The notes under the pieces are model-generated. The model did not search any database and was not told where the DNA came from. It saw nothing but the letters and a program-made list of their open reading frames with translations. Shown here one piece after another: positions 35,135 to 43,938 of a DNA stretch of 54,744 bases (the stretch's first letter is position 1; each line of letters opens with the position of its first letter). Source of the DNA: Flavobacteriaceae bacterium (lineage in GTDB: Bacteria; Bacteroidota; Bacteroidia; Flavobacteriales; Flavobacteriaceae); contig JAESRX010000015.1 in assembly GCA_016764435.1 (NCBI GenBank), positions 1 through 54,744 of the forward strand. The letters run 5' to 3'. A program made the position numbers and the translations under genes.

Positions 35135-35316
35135 GTTAAAAATCATGAGAATAATACTATGCTTAAATTTGCTTGGTTTTAGGGAGGTTTCTGGGGTGTT
35201 TTGTGTTTTATTTAGGAGGAATTTGAATTTTAATGGAATATATATATATGTAGAAGGTTTCTTGTTTTTCAGCTGTACAGTTTGGAATGTAGTTGAGAAA
35301 ACCTAGCTGTTAAGGG

Positions 35317-35347
35317 TTGATAGTCCAAATCTTAAATTGTATATTGC
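35317..35347 (+). promoter_or_regulatory. Promoter of the TPR/DUF4292/EnvC operon
   Basis: TTG (35317-35319), a 20-bp spacer and TATATTGC (35340-35347). The whole stretch resembles the promoter at 41562-41591 (GTTG, GTCCAA and TTGTATATTGCA in common). It supports the ATG at 35364 over the in-frame TTG at 35337, which lies within the promoter. Confidence 0.65.
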
Positions 35348-35363
35348 AGTTAAAATGGGTGCT

Positions 35364-36311
35364 ATGAATTGGAATAAAATAACGGGAATACTTGTATGTA
35401 TACTTATGGGATTCTCGTTTTCCTACGGGCAAACCTCTTTGTCGGAGCCTAAATACAGAGAGTTTCACGAGTATTTTTTTACAGGACTTAAGGAAAAAGG
35501 AATCGGGAATTACAAGAAGGCATTGCATAGTTTTGAAAAGGCACATCAGATAGATGGTCAAGATCTGGGGACGCTCTTCGAGTTGTCTAAGGTGCAGGCT
35601 TTATTATTGGATTTTAATGATGCGACCCATTTTGCATTGCTTTTTTTAGATAATGAACCCGAAAATCAATTTGTATTAGCGCATCTAGCTACCGTATATA
35701 CAAAACAGTATCGCTACGATGATGCGATAAAAACACGAAAAAAGATACTGAAAATAGCGCCCAAACAAGTGGATGAATTGATTCTGTTATACTTGAAAAA
35801 CAAAGAGAAAGAGAAGGCTTTAAAATTGATAAAAAAGGCAGAGGACAATGCCTATGCTACCTTGAGGACTATTTCTTTAAAAAAATATGTATTGAAGCGT
35901 TTGGCTCCAAAAAAGAAGATGATGGATAAAGTAAATGTACGTGCTAAAAACAGGAAGGACTTAAAAGCATCCGTAAGGCAAGAAGGCAGTTATAAATCGT
36001 ATTTGAATTTAGTAAAATACGAGGAGCGGTTGCAACTGTACAAGCAACTTCTAGAGGACGCCTCTGAGGGGTTAGAATTGTATCCTTCACAGTCACAGCT
36101 ATACTTATCCAAAGGAATTGCCTTAAATAAGCTAGAAAAATTTAATTTAGCCATCGAAACATTATTGATTGGTGTGGATTTTGTAATAGAGAACCCGCAA
36201 TTGGAGGCTAAATTCTATCATCAGTTAGCGGTGAGTTATGGCGAATTAAACCAGTCCAGTCAAGCGAAGAAATTTGTAGAAAAAAGGTTAAAACTCCTTA
36301 AAAAAGAATAA
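35364..36311 (+). CDS. TPR repeat protein, exported
   Basis: 315 residues from the ATG at 35364 with signal peptide KITGILVCILMGFSFSYGQ; 35355 is another possible start. Several TPR-like helix pairs are visible (around 30-130 and 225-310) with a basic linker between (KKKMMDKVNVRAKNRKDLK). The function is unknown; it likely holds envelope proteins together. It lies 4 bp before the DUF4292 lipoprotein gene and is probably co-transcribed with that and the EnvC-like gene. Confidence 0.8.
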   Translation: MNWNKITGILVCILMGFSFSYGQTSLSEPKYREFHEYFFTGLKEKGIGNYKKALHSFEKAHQIDGQDLGTLFELSKVQALLLDFNDATHFALLFLDNEPENQFVLAHLATVYTKQYRYDDAIKTRKKILKIAPKQVDELILLYLKNKEKEKALKLIKKAEDNAYATLRTISLKKYVLKRLAPKKKMMDKVNVRAKNRKDLKASVRQEGSYKSYLNLVKYEERLQLYKQLLEDASEGLELYPSQSQLYLSKGIALNKLEKFNLAIETLLIGVDFVIENPQLEAKFYHQLAVSYGELNQSSQAKKFVEKRLKLLKKE

Positions 36312-36315
36312 AAGA

Positions 36316-37080
36316 ATGCGAAGAGTAGTAGTGATATGTTGTTTATTGATAGTATTTTCGAGTTGTAAATCAACAAAAAATCTTGGGGATTCGAATGCGT
36401 TGAAAAATATTTCCACCAAAAAAATATGGAAGAATAACAAGGGGACTTTTAGTGATTATAAGACCATTTCGTCCAAAATTAAAGGAAAGTTTAAAAATAA
36501 GAACACGGCAGCGGGGTTTAACCTGAACCTTCGAATGGAAATTGACCAGGTGATTTGGATGAGTGTTAAGAAATTTGGAATTCCGTTTGCGAAACTTAAA
36601 ATTACCCCAGAAAAAGTGATGTTTTATGAAAAACTTAAACGCACTTATTTTGAAGGTGATTTTTCTTTGATTACAGACTTCTTAGGAACGCCGTTGGATT
36701 TTAATCAACTGCAAAACCTATTATTAGGGAGGCCTATTGTGGAGGTGAGGACGAGTCAGTTAGATTCGAATATTTTTAAGGGGGATTACAAGTTGTTCTT
36801 TAAAAAACAACAGGAGTTATTCCATTTGTTTTTCACGATAGATGGGCGTACTTTTACCTTGAAAAATCAGGAAATTAAAGAAGTGTCTAATGCCTATACG
36901 ATGGTCGTCAATTACCCGAAATATGAACATAAAATCCCTCAGAAAATAGAAATTCGTGTCTTGGCAAAAAATAAAAAAACCATGTTAGATTTAGAGTTTA
37001 AGTCTGTTCAGTTTAATAAAACGCTCCGTTTTCCGTTTAGTATTCCAAAAGGGTATAAAAAATTAAGTATAAAAAAATGA
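36316..37080 (+). CDS. DUF4292 lipoprotein
   Basis: 254 residues. Lipobox IVFSSCKS gives Cys17. The following Lys-Ser makes it likely to stay at the periplasmic face rather than be exported to the surface. The FKNKNTAAGFNLNLRMEIDQVIWMSVKKFGIPFAKLKITPEKV block is long and typical of DUF4292, a LolA/LolB-like fold of Bacteroidota. It overlaps the EnvC-like gene by four bases (ATGA), indicating translational coupling. Confidence 0.82.
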   Translation: MRRVVVICCLLIVFSSCKSTKNLGDSNALKNISTKKIWKNNKGTFSDYKTISSKIKGKFKNKNTAAGFNLNLRMEIDQVIWMSVKKFGIPFAKLKITPEKVMFYEKLKRTYFEGDFSLITDFLGTPLDFNQLQNLLLGRPIVEVRTSQLDSNIFKGDYKLFFKKQQELFHLFFTIDGRTFTLKNQEIKEVSNAYTMVVNYPKYEHKIPQKIEIRVLAKNKKTMLDLEFKSVQFNKTLRFPFSIPKGYKKLSIKK

Positions 37081-38297
37081 GTCTAAGTCGTTATTTTATG
37101 GTGTTTATCGTTGTTTTAATAACGATAAATACTAGCCATGCACAGCGTTCTAATAGGCGTGCATTAGAGGCACGGAAAGTCCAGTTGAAAAAAGACATTG
37201 TCTATATAAATGCCTTGCTATCTAACAATGAAAGAAAAGAAAAAAACCTATTAAATGATGTCAGGGATTTAACTACAAAAATAAAAAAGCACGGCGAATT
37301 GATTGGGACCATTAGTTTGGAATCAAAAGCCTTAGTTCAGGAAATTCATGTGAATAAAAAGGATATTACTTCCTTAGAGAAAGAACTGAAAAGTCTCAAA
37401 AAGGACTATGCAGCCATGATTCTTAAATCCTATAAAAGCAAGTCTCAGCAAAGCAGGTTGATGTTTTTATTGTCTTCAGATGATTTTAATCAAGGTTACA
37501 AACGGTTTCAGTACATGAAACAGTATACGGAATTTCGTAAAAAACAAGGGGAGGAAATTTCGTTAAAAACGAGTAAATTACTTCGTTTAAATGACACCTT
37601 AAAGGAGAAGAATAAGGACAAAGAATTGCTGATAAAAGATAAGAAATCCATTCAGCATAAGATAGAAAACCAAAAAAAGAGACGGGAAGTTTTAATCGGA
37701 GAAGTTCAAGATAAAGAGGACAGTTACAGAGAACAAATTCGTGGTTTTGAAAAAAGCCAAGCACAGATAGCTGCTCAGATAGATGACATTATAAGGAAAG
37801 CCATTCGGAAATCGAATCGTGGAAGTGTAAAAGGGAGTAAAAGTACCGGTTTTAAATTGACACCGGAAAACCAAAAATTAGCCTCTCAGTTTGTTGCAAA
37901 TAAGGGGAAATTACCGTGGCCAGTAGCAAAAGGATATGTGACAATGCGTTATGGTAAGCAACCACATCCCGTGGTGAAATCTACCACAATTAATAGTAAT
38001 GGGGTACGGATAGCGACAGGGAAAGGAGCTAAGGCACGTGCTGTTTTTAAAGGGTCTGTTTTGGAAATTTTAGTCATGTCTGGAAACAGGAAAGCCGTAT
38101 TAGTACAGCATGGTAACTATATATCTATCTATAAGAATTTAGCCACAGTCTCTGTTAAAAAAGGAGATAAATTAGCTACTAAGCAGGTCATAGGAACAGT
38201 GCATACCGACAAGATTTCAGGAAAAACAATTTTGTGGTTCGTAATCTCAAAGGAATTGAAAACGGTGAATCCAAAATATTGGATTCATAAGATGTAA
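37077..38297 (+). CDS. EnvC-like murein hydrolase activator (M23/LytM domain)
   Basis: 406 residues. A signal peptide (ends SHAQ) leads to a long coiled coil (about 22-245) and a C-terminal LytM domain (about 285-406). The zinc ligands of active M23 enzymes are missing: the GVDxA position reads GVRIATGKG and the HxH motif reads TILWFVI. As in E. coli EnvC, a degenerate LytM domain points to activating amidases rather than cutting peptidoglycan. It ends 5 bp before convergent dprA. Confidence 0.88.
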   Translation: MSLSRYFMVFIVVLITINTSHAQRSNRRALEARKVQLKKDIVYINALLSNNERKEKNLLNDVRDLTTKIKKHGELIGTISLESKALVQEIHVNKKDITSLEKELKSLKKDYAAMILKSYKSKSQQSRLMFLLSSDDFNQGYKRFQYMKQYTEFRKKQGEEISLKTSKLLRLNDTLKEKNKDKELLIKDKKSIQHKIENQKKRREVLIGEVQDKEDSYREQIRGFEKSQAQIAAQIDDIIRKAIRKSNRGSVKGSKSTGFKLTPENQKLASQFVANKGKLPWPVAKGYVTMRYGKQPHPVVKSTTINSNGVRIATGKGAKARAVFKGSVLEILVMSGNRKAVLVQHGNYISIYKNLATVSVKKGDKLATKQVIGTVHTDKISGKTILWFVISKELKTVNPKYWIHKM

Positions 38298-38302
38298 GGA
38301 AT

Positions 38303-39403
38303 TTAAATGGCCTCATATTGTTTTCCGGGTAAGGGTCTTACGACGCTTTGTAATTCTAAGTTGAATAAAATACTGACCGTTTTTTGAATGGTAAAATTAT
38401 TTTGTAAAGCAATCGTATCTAAGATGGATTTTCCTTGCTTTAATAAGAAGTCGTAAACCTGTTGTTCTTCCGGGTTTAAATTGATGAACAGTTGTTTCTG
38501 GATGACGGCCTTTTGGCTTTTTGTATCCCAATTCAAGGTTCTAATTAAGTCATCTGCAGACGTTATAATCGCGGCCTTGTGGTTTTTAATCAGGGTATTA
38601 CACCCTTTGCTAAATAGGTCTGAAGTGCGTCCGGGAAATGCAAAAACGTCTCGGTTGTAGGAATTTGCGATGTCCGCCGTCACTAAAGAGCCTCCCTTGA
38701 AAGCAGATTCAATGACTATGGTGGCCTGAGAGAGTCCTGCAATAATCCTATTTCGTTTTAAAAAATGTTCCCGTAAAGGCGGGTCTCCTTTCCAAAATTC
38801 ACTCAGAAACCCTCCATTTTTCTCCATAGGTGCCATAAATTGCTTGTGAATATTTGGGTAAATTTGGTCAAAACCATGTGCCAATACACCGATGGTTTGC
38901 AATTCATGCTCAAGCGCGGCTTTATGCGCACAAATATCCACACCAAAAGCAAAACCACTAATTATTATGGGATTGTAAGGCGCTATTTTTTCTATCAGAG
39001 CTTCGCACATTTCTCTCCCGTAAGAAGTCATATTTCGGGTCCCTACAATACTGATACATTTACGGTCTTTTAAGTGTTGATTCCCTACAGAGAAAAGGAC
39101 CAATGGACTGTCTATGCACTGTTTTAGCTGTTCCGGGTAGTCCTCATCAAAAAAAGAAATAAGTCGTACATTGTTTTTAGCAGCCCAAATTATTTCTTCG
39201 GTGGCTTGTTTTAAATAGATGGAATCGTGTAAGTGACGTATGGTATGTGTTCCAATGCCATTTATTTTTTGAAGACTACTTTTTTTTTCGGCTAAGACAG
39301 CTTTTGCGCCACCACAATGGACAATTAATTTTTTGGCTACAATGTCCCCAAAGCCTTTGGTTCGTTGCAAGGCTAAAAGGTGTAGCAAGTCTTCTCTTTT
39401 CAT
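38303..39403 (-). CDS. dprA: DNA-processing protein DprA
   Basis: 366 residues from the ATG at 39403 (MKREDLLHLLALQRTKGFGD); the Met at 39514 would add a long non-conserved leader overlapping the neighbouring divergent gene. A helix-hairpin-helix region (15-80) is followed by the Rossmann-like DprA domain with SIVGTRNMTSYG, SGFAFGVDICAHKAAL and a winged C-terminal domain. DprA loads RecA on incoming single-stranded DNA in transformation. No other competence gene is in the window except a ComEB-like deaminase. Confidence 0.93.
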   Translation of the reverse strand: MKREDLLHLLALQRTKGFGDIVAKKLIVHCGGAKAVLAEKKSSLQKINGIGTHTIRHLHDSIYLKQATEEIIWAAKNNVRLISFFDEDYPEQLKQCIDSPLVLFSVGNQHLKDRKCISIVGTRNMTSYGREMCEALIEKIAPYNPIIISGFAFGVDICAHKAALEHELQTIGVLAHGFDQIYPNIHKQFMAPMEKNGGFLSEFWKGDPPLREHFLKRNRIIAGLSQATIVIESAFKGGSLVTADIANSYNRDVFAFPGRTSDLFSKGCNTLIKNHKAAIITSADDLIRTLNWDTKSQKAVIQKQLFINLNPEEQQVYDFLLKQGKSILDTIALQNNFTIQKTVSILFNLELQSVVRPLPGKQYEAI

Positions 39404-39487
39404 AAAGCTAACAATTTGAGTATCAATATACAAAATGATTGTTAATAACTTGTGTAGAAGACTTTTTTTTAACAGCACTATCTTGGC

Positions 39488-39495
39488 TATATTTG
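39488..39495 (+). promoter_or_regulatory. -7 promoter box directly before the HU-CCDC81 gene
   Basis: TATATTTG ends only five bases before the ATG at 39501. With transcription starting a few bases downstream, the mRNA should be leaderless or nearly so. The -33 region has only a T run. Confidence 0.6.
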
Positions 39496-39500
39496 TTCTT

Positions 39501-40415
39501 ATGACATTAGCCACTTATATCAGCGATTTATTATACAGGTACGAATGTGTAATCATACCCAATTTTGGAGGTTTTGTAACCAATGCAATTGCTGCCAAAA
39601 TTAATGAAGACACACATGCGTTATATCCACCTACGAAGCAGCTTACTTTTAATAAGCATCTTCAGAATAATGATGGTTTATTGGCAAATTATATTGCATC
39701 TTCAAAAAAGATTTCTTTTGAGGAGGCACTGTTGTATATTGAAAAAGAAGTCTCGTTTCTAAATGCCCATTTAAAAGAGGGTGTAACACTTAAAAATATT
39801 GGATATTTTTCTGAAAACAACACAGGAATGCTTGTGTTTGAACCTTTAGAATCTGTAAATTACTTAACGGCATCTTATGGCTTAACACCTGTAGCATCTC
39901 CTCCTATTAAGCGAGAGGTATACGGGCAGCAAGTGAAAACATTGTATCCTGAAATTGTGGCATCCCAATCGTCTCGTAAAACGGGTCGTTTTCTTAAATA
40001 TGTTGCGGCAGCCGCCATTGTATTATCAGTAGGAAGTATTGGTTTGAATACGTATAAAAATCAACAGAATGCTACAGAAATAGCGGCAACTACGCAGTTG
40101 CAAGAAGAGGTAGAAAGAAAAATTCAAGAGGCTACTTTTGTAATTGATAATCCGCTCTCATCTCTGACGCTAAAAGTGGGGAAAGAAACCTTCAATTACC
40201 ATGTGGTAGGAGGCGCTTTTAAGGAGCTTGAAAATGTTGAAAAATTAGTTGCTAAATTTAAAAAACTCGGCTATGAATCAGCGGTTCTAGGAGTCAATAA
40301 ATGGGGTTTAACTCAGGTTTCTGTTCAGAGTTATAGTACTAAAAGAGAGGCTATAAATGCCTTGTATAAAATTCAGAAAACCATTTCAAAGGACGCTTGG
40401 TTATTAGTGGACTAA
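39501..40415 (+). CDS. HU-CCDC81 and SPOR domain protein
   Basis: 304 residues from the ATG at 39501. N-terminal tandem HU-like (CCDC81-type) domains (1-125, ISDLLYRYECVIIPNFGGF; second around 72-115), a TM helix (164-183) and a C-terminal SPOR domain (about 230-304, FNYHVVGGAF) that binds denuded peptidoglycan. An in-frame start at 39435 is less likely because a promoter box lies between. The layout could link DNA or the cytoplasmic cytoskeleton to septal wall. It is divergent from dprA. Confidence 0.88.
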   Translation: MTLATYISDLLYRYECVIIPNFGGFVTNAIAAKINEDTHALYPPTKQLTFNKHLQNNDGLLANYIASSKKISFEEALLYIEKEVSFLNAHLKEGVTLKNIGYFSENNTGMLVFEPLESVNYLTASYGLTPVASPPIKREVYGQQVKTLYPEIVASQSSRKTGRFLKYVAAAAIVLSVGSIGLNTYKNQQNATEIAATTQLQEEVERKIQEATFVIDNPLSSLTLKVGKETFNYHVVGGAFKELENVEKLVAKFKKLGYESAVLGVNKWGLTQVSVQSYSTKREAINALYKIQKTISKDAWLLVD

Positions 40416-40600
40416 TACTTTAGTCGCGACCTGTCAGTAGACCTTGTAAATTGAGGGCTATTGGGTCTCAATTGCTTTCGAGTGAATAGGTGCTTTTTTA
40501 TAAATTTCTACCCTTATTAAGACCTCTTTTTTTTTCTTCAAAATGGAATTACTTCTATTTCCTTAAATAACAGGGATGTATCGAGTTTCAATTAATCAGC

Positions 40601-40608
40601 TATATTTG
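40601..40608 (+). promoter_or_regulatory. -7 promoter box of the thioesterase gene
   Basis: TATATTTG lies 17 bp before the ATG at 40626. No clear TTTG sits at the -33 position. Confidence 0.55.
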
Positions 40609-40625
40609 TGCTTTAATTAAATTTT

Positions 40626-41135
40626 ATGAAAGCGAAAAAGGCAATAGCATCCTTAACCATCTTAACAGATACAGTATTACCTGGAGAAACAAATCCATTA
40701 CATAATTTATTTGGAGGTGAATTACTCGCCCGTATGGACAGAGCAACAAGTATTGCTGCGAGTCGTCATTCACAGGAAATTTGTGTGACGGTATCCGTAA
40801 ATCATGTCGCATTTTCAAAACCAGTTCCTGTAGGAAGTATCTTGCAAATGGAGGCAAAGGTGTCCCGTGCGTTTACTTCTTCTATGGAAGTATATGTAGA
40901 TGTATGGAAAGAGGACAGGATTACTGGGGAACGAGAAAAGGTGAATGAAGGTATTTATACCTTTGTCGCAGTTGATGACCATGGAAAACCGGTTAAAGTA
41001 CCGGAATTAATACCTGAGTCAGCACTGGAAAAAAAGCGGTATAAGGGCGCTTTGCAAAGAAAAGAGTTAAGTTTAGTCTTATCTGAAAAATTAGATCCCA
41101 AAAAAGCAACAGAACTCCGGTCATTATTTTTTTAG
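40626..41135 (+). CDS. Acyl-CoA thioesterase (hotdog fold)
   Basis: 169 residues. The YciA/ACOT hotdog pattern is visible: NPLHNLFGGELLARMDRA with the central Asn and Gly-Gly, then VSVNHVAFSKPVPVGSIL and the following beta strands. It hydrolyses acyl-CoA to free fatty acid and CoA in the cytosol. The tail (130-169) is basic and longer than in YciA. It is a single gene with its own promoter box. Confidence 0.9.
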   Translation: MKAKKAIASLTILTDTVLPGETNPLHNLFGGELLARMDRATSIAASRHSQEICVTVSVNHVAFSKPVPVGSILQMEAKVSRAFTSSMEVYVDVWKEDRITGEREKVNEGIYTFVAVDDHGKPVKVPELIPESALEKKRYKGALQRKELSLVLSEKLDPKKATELRSLFF

Positions 41136-41561
41136 CCACTGCTAGTTCTCTAGGAATCATTTAAGCCACTAGTTTTTCGTCTTTTTTACCTGCTTTTCAT
41201 GAACATAGGTTTGTAAGAGGAACGGTGTGTTTTTTGTCATAGATTCCTTTTTTAGGAAAGGTGTTATGCCTCTTTTAGAAAAGAGTTATTTGCAAATAAT
41301 AGAGGAATTAATTTTGTGTTTTTGAAAGGGTATTACGTCAGCTATTTTTCAGGTGTTATACCCGAAAACAGGGAGGATTAAACACCTTCTTTTTTTTTAA
41401 AAAAATACTAATTTTCACATGTAGAGAAGAATAGAAACCGTTGTCAGTAGACGCCGGTTGAAAAGAAGGAGAATATCTTTTAAATCGCGAGATACGTAGG
41501 GGTTCTATTAGGTTCTCAAGGAGATAGGAATAAAAAACCAACGAAATTTAGACTGTTCTCG
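41136..41561. other. Gene-free spacer with short inverted repeats
   Basis: No gene seen. Three small inverted repeats: TTCCT/AGGAA (41244-41258), CTCTTTT/AAAAGAG (41270-41285) and GGGTATTAC/GTTATACCC (41328-41363). None is followed by a proper T tract on the plus strand at normal distance, so none is called a terminator. Confidence 0.5.
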
Positions 41562-41591
41562 TTGTCCAATTCTGTAAAAATTGTATATTGC
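41562..41591 (+). promoter_or_regulatory. Promoter of the LytTR/LytS operon
   Basis: TTG (41562-41564), exactly 19 bp, then TATATTGC (41584-41591). It shares GTTG, GTCCAA and TTGTATATTGCA with the promoter at 35317-35347. Confidence 0.7.
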
Positions 41592-41621
41592 AATGTATAC
41601 AAACCTCTTGAAGCCTAAAAT

Positions 41622-42362
41622 ATGCTACGAATCTTACTAGTTGATGATGAAAACGATGCGTTAGAAGCATTGGAATGGAAGCTAAATCATTACATAGATA
41701 ATGTTGATATTTCCACCTGTAACTCTCCACTTAAAGCAATTGACATCATAGAATCAACCAAGCCAGATGTGGTGTTTTTAGACATTCAAATGCCTGAAAT
41801 GGATGGGTTTACTATGATTGAGAAATTGAAGTATAAAAATTTCAATCTTATTTTTACGACGGCTCATGACGAATTTGCCTTAAAGGCGATTAAAGTTTCT
41901 GCCATCGATTACCTGTTAAAACCTGTAGATAAGGATGAACTTTTAGAGGCGATTGCTAAGGTGAGATCTTCTCAGACAGATTTAAAATTAGAGGATAAAT
42001 TACAATTATTATTGAATAATATTAACGGAAGTCCCAATGATAAAATTAATATTTCCGCAGATGGAAAAGTTTATTTATTAGAACAGGACGATGTGGTAAT
42101 GTTAAAATCTGATAAAAGTTATACCACCATATTTTTAAAAAACGAACAACAAATAGTGGTCTCTAAAACATTGAAAGAAGTGGAACGTAAGTTTCAGTTT
42201 TCACAGTTTTATAGAGTACATAATTCGTATTTAATCAACCTGAATCACGTCAAAGAATACTTGAAAGGATTAGGGGGAGAATTGATTATGAGTAACGGAC
42301 TTACAGCCAGTATTAGTAGAAATAAAAAAGCAGAATTATTTAAAAAACTATATTTAGATTAA
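41622..42362 (+). CDS. LytTR-family response regulator
   Basis: 246 residues. Receiver with Asp8-Asp9 (LLVDDEN), phospho-Asp54 (VFLDIQMPE) and Lys100-Pro (DYLLKP); LytTR DNA-binding domain about 140-246 (SDKSYTTIFLKN to FYRVHNSYLINLNHV). It is followed after 4 bp by the kinase, its cognate partner. Compared with the regulator at 15608-16348 it has the same length and layout but a different partner. Confidence 0.93.
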   Translation: MLRILLVDDENDALEALEWKLNHYIDNVDISTCNSPLKAIDIIESTKPDVVFLDIQMPEMDGFTMIEKLKYKNFNLIFTTAHDEFALKAIKVSAIDYLLKPVDKDELLEAIAKVRSSQTDLKLEDKLQLLLNNINGSPNDKINISADGKVYLLEQDDVVMLKSDKSYTTIFLKNEQQIVVSKTLKEVERKFQFSQFYRVHNSYLINLNHVKEYLKGLGGELIMSNGLTASISRNKKAELFKKLYLD

Positions 42363-42366
42363 GCAG

Positions 42367-43692
42367 ATGTTGACAGATTTAAACTCAGAATTTTTTGCTT
42401 GGGTGCGAGGAGGACTGTTTATGATGTTTCTGTTTCATATTGTAATGGGGTTTCAAAATAAACGACCTCTCTATTTTTATTATAGTGGGTTTATTGGTTG
42501 TGAACTCTTATATCTATTGCGTCATGTGATTCATAATGAGGGAAATAAGGAAGTCTTTGAAGTCTTGTCTTTTTTATTACTTCTTGGCTCATTTTCTTTT
42601 TTAGTACAATTTATTAGAGAATATTTAGAAACTCGAAAGAGGGACTTGGTACTGGATGCTATCCTTGTTGTTTCGCTTAAAACGATGCTTATTCTTGGTG
42701 TTTTATTAGCCGTGATTGACATTTACTTTGGATTTGATTATCAGTTAAAAGCCTTTGCTTTACTTGTGCCATTATTAAACCTCTTACTGGTTTTTATACT
42801 GTTGCGTGTCCGTAAATTACAAGGGAAACATCTGTTATTTTTTAGCGTTTCAACTCTTTTTTATTTACTCGCTTTTGACCTGAGCTTTTTACAGGTTATG
42901 ATCAGTGACTATCTCCTTATCGATACAGGAATACATCCGCTGGGAATGATTTATATTGCCTTGTTTTGTTACAGCCTTATATTGGCATTGATTATGGGGT
43001 TTAGTGTGAAAGAGATAGAGCAAAAAAGTAAAAATGCAGAATTGAAATTGGCCTTAAAATTAAAAGAGATGGAGGAATTGAAAATGACAGCTTTGCAAAG
43101 TCAAATGAATCCTCATTTTTTGTTTAATTCCTTAAATTCCATCAATAATTTTGTCTTAAAAAGTGAGGTGGAAAAAGCCTCGGATTATATCACCAAATTT
43201 GCCAAACTTATCCGTGTTATTTTAAATAGTTCTTCCAGTCCGACGGTTCGCTTGAGTGAAGAGTTAAAAACATTGGCGTTGTATGTTAAATTGGAGCAAA
43301 TACGGATTACTGGAGGTTTTACGTATTTGGTAACGTTAGATGAAGAAATCAATTATGACCATGTTTTTGTGCCTCCATTATTTTTACAACCCTTTATAGA
43401 AAATGCTATTTGGCACGGAATTACCAAAGTAGAAGGCTATAAGGAAATTCATTTATACATTAAGAAAGAGGAGAATACCATTAAATGTGAAATTATTGAC
43501 AATGGAATAGGGATTAATAGCGCTAAAAAACATTCTCATATTAGTCAGCGGCGTAAGTTTTATGGGGCCGAGGCTACGGAGAATAGAATTAAAGTTTTGC
43601 ATAAGAATAAAAATGTTCAAATAACAACAACAGATGTTTCGGAAGAGGGAGGGACGGGTACCCATGTCTCGATAACCTTCCCTTACGACTAA
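42367..43692 (+). CDS. LytS/YehU-type membrane sensor histidine kinase
   Basis: 441 residues. About seven membrane helices (10-212) resemble a 7TM sensor without an extracellular domain. A short coiled coil (213-245) leads to the His_kinase domain with phospho-His250 in QMNPHFLFNSLNS and an ATPase domain with the N box ENAIWHG and G box DNGIGI. The input signal is unknown. It would phosphorylate Asp54 of the upstream LytTR regulator. Confidence 0.93.
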   Translation: MLTDLNSEFFAWVRGGLFMMFLFHIVMGFQNKRPLYFYYSGFIGCELLYLLRHVIHNEGNKEVFEVLSFLLLLGSFSFLVQFIREYLETRKRDLVLDAILVVSLKTMLILGVLLAVIDIYFGFDYQLKAFALLVPLLNLLLVFILLRVRKLQGKHLLFFSVSTLFYLLAFDLSFLQVMISDYLLIDTGIHPLGMIYIALFCYSLILALIMGFSVKEIEQKSKNAELKLALKLKEMEELKMTALQSQMNPHFLFNSLNSINNFVLKSEVEKASDYITKFAKLIRVILNSSSSPTVRLSEELKTLALYVKLEQIRITGGFTYLVTLDEEINYDHVFVPPLFLQPFIENAIWHGITKVEGYKEIHLYIKKEENTIKCEIIDNGIGINSAKKHSHISQRRKFYGAEATENRIKVLHKNKNVQITTTDVSEEGGTGTHVSITFPYD

Positions 43693-43778
43693 GGGGCCTT
43701 TTGTGGTGTATATCATGCCATTTATTGGTTTTTTGAATATTTTAACAGTCAGCGCTGTAAAGTGTTGTAATTCAATCG

Positions 43779-43786
43779 TATATTTG
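43779..43786 (+). promoter_or_regulatory. -7 promoter box of the candidate small RNA / recO leader
   Basis: TATATTTG is a perfect TAnnTTTG. The -33 region lacks a matching TTTG at 19-21 bp, so the call depends on the -7 box only. Confidence 0.5.
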
Positions 43787-43790
43787 CAAA

Positions 43791-43912
43791 GTATTAACGT
43801 CAAGAGGGGTTTTGACAATATACTTTATTAAGAAATATTAAATAGATCTATGGGGTTGATTTATTTATTCCTCAAACATTGTAATAAAATTATAATGTTT
43901 GAGGTTTTTTTT
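43791..43912 (+). ncRNA. Candidate small RNA or terminated leader before recO
   Basis: A -7 box (43779-43786) and a strong terminator (43870-43912) bracket about 120 nt without a convincing gene. The 5' part can form GTCAA/TTGAC around an eight-base G-rich loop (about 43799-43816), closed further by GTAT/ATAC. The terminator starts 78 bases later. It could be an independent small RNA, the 3' end of the kinase transcript, or an attenuator of recO. Not matched to any RNA family that I know. Confidence 0.5.
43870..43912 (+). terminator. Very strong rho-independent terminator upstream of recO
   Basis: CCTCAAACATTGTAAT (43870-43885) pairs with ATTATAATGTTTGAGG (43889-43904) over 16 bp with one G-T wobble and an AAA loop, followed by eight T. 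Confidence 0.95.
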
Positions 43913-43926
43913 GTTCAAAACTATGC

Positions 43927-43934
43927 TATTTTTG
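43927..43934 (+). promoter_or_regulatory. -7 promoter box directly before recO
   Basis: TATTTTTG ends four bases before the recO ATG (43939), so the transcript would be leaderless. It lies just after the terminator that blocks upstream transcription, so recO needs its own promoter. Confidence 0.55.
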
Positions 43935-43938
43935 TAAG

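Noticed and set aside
39404..39514. N-terminal extension of DprA to the Met at 39514
   Set aside because: The added residues are hydrophobic and unlike DprA, and the region overlaps the divergent gene's promoter and start.
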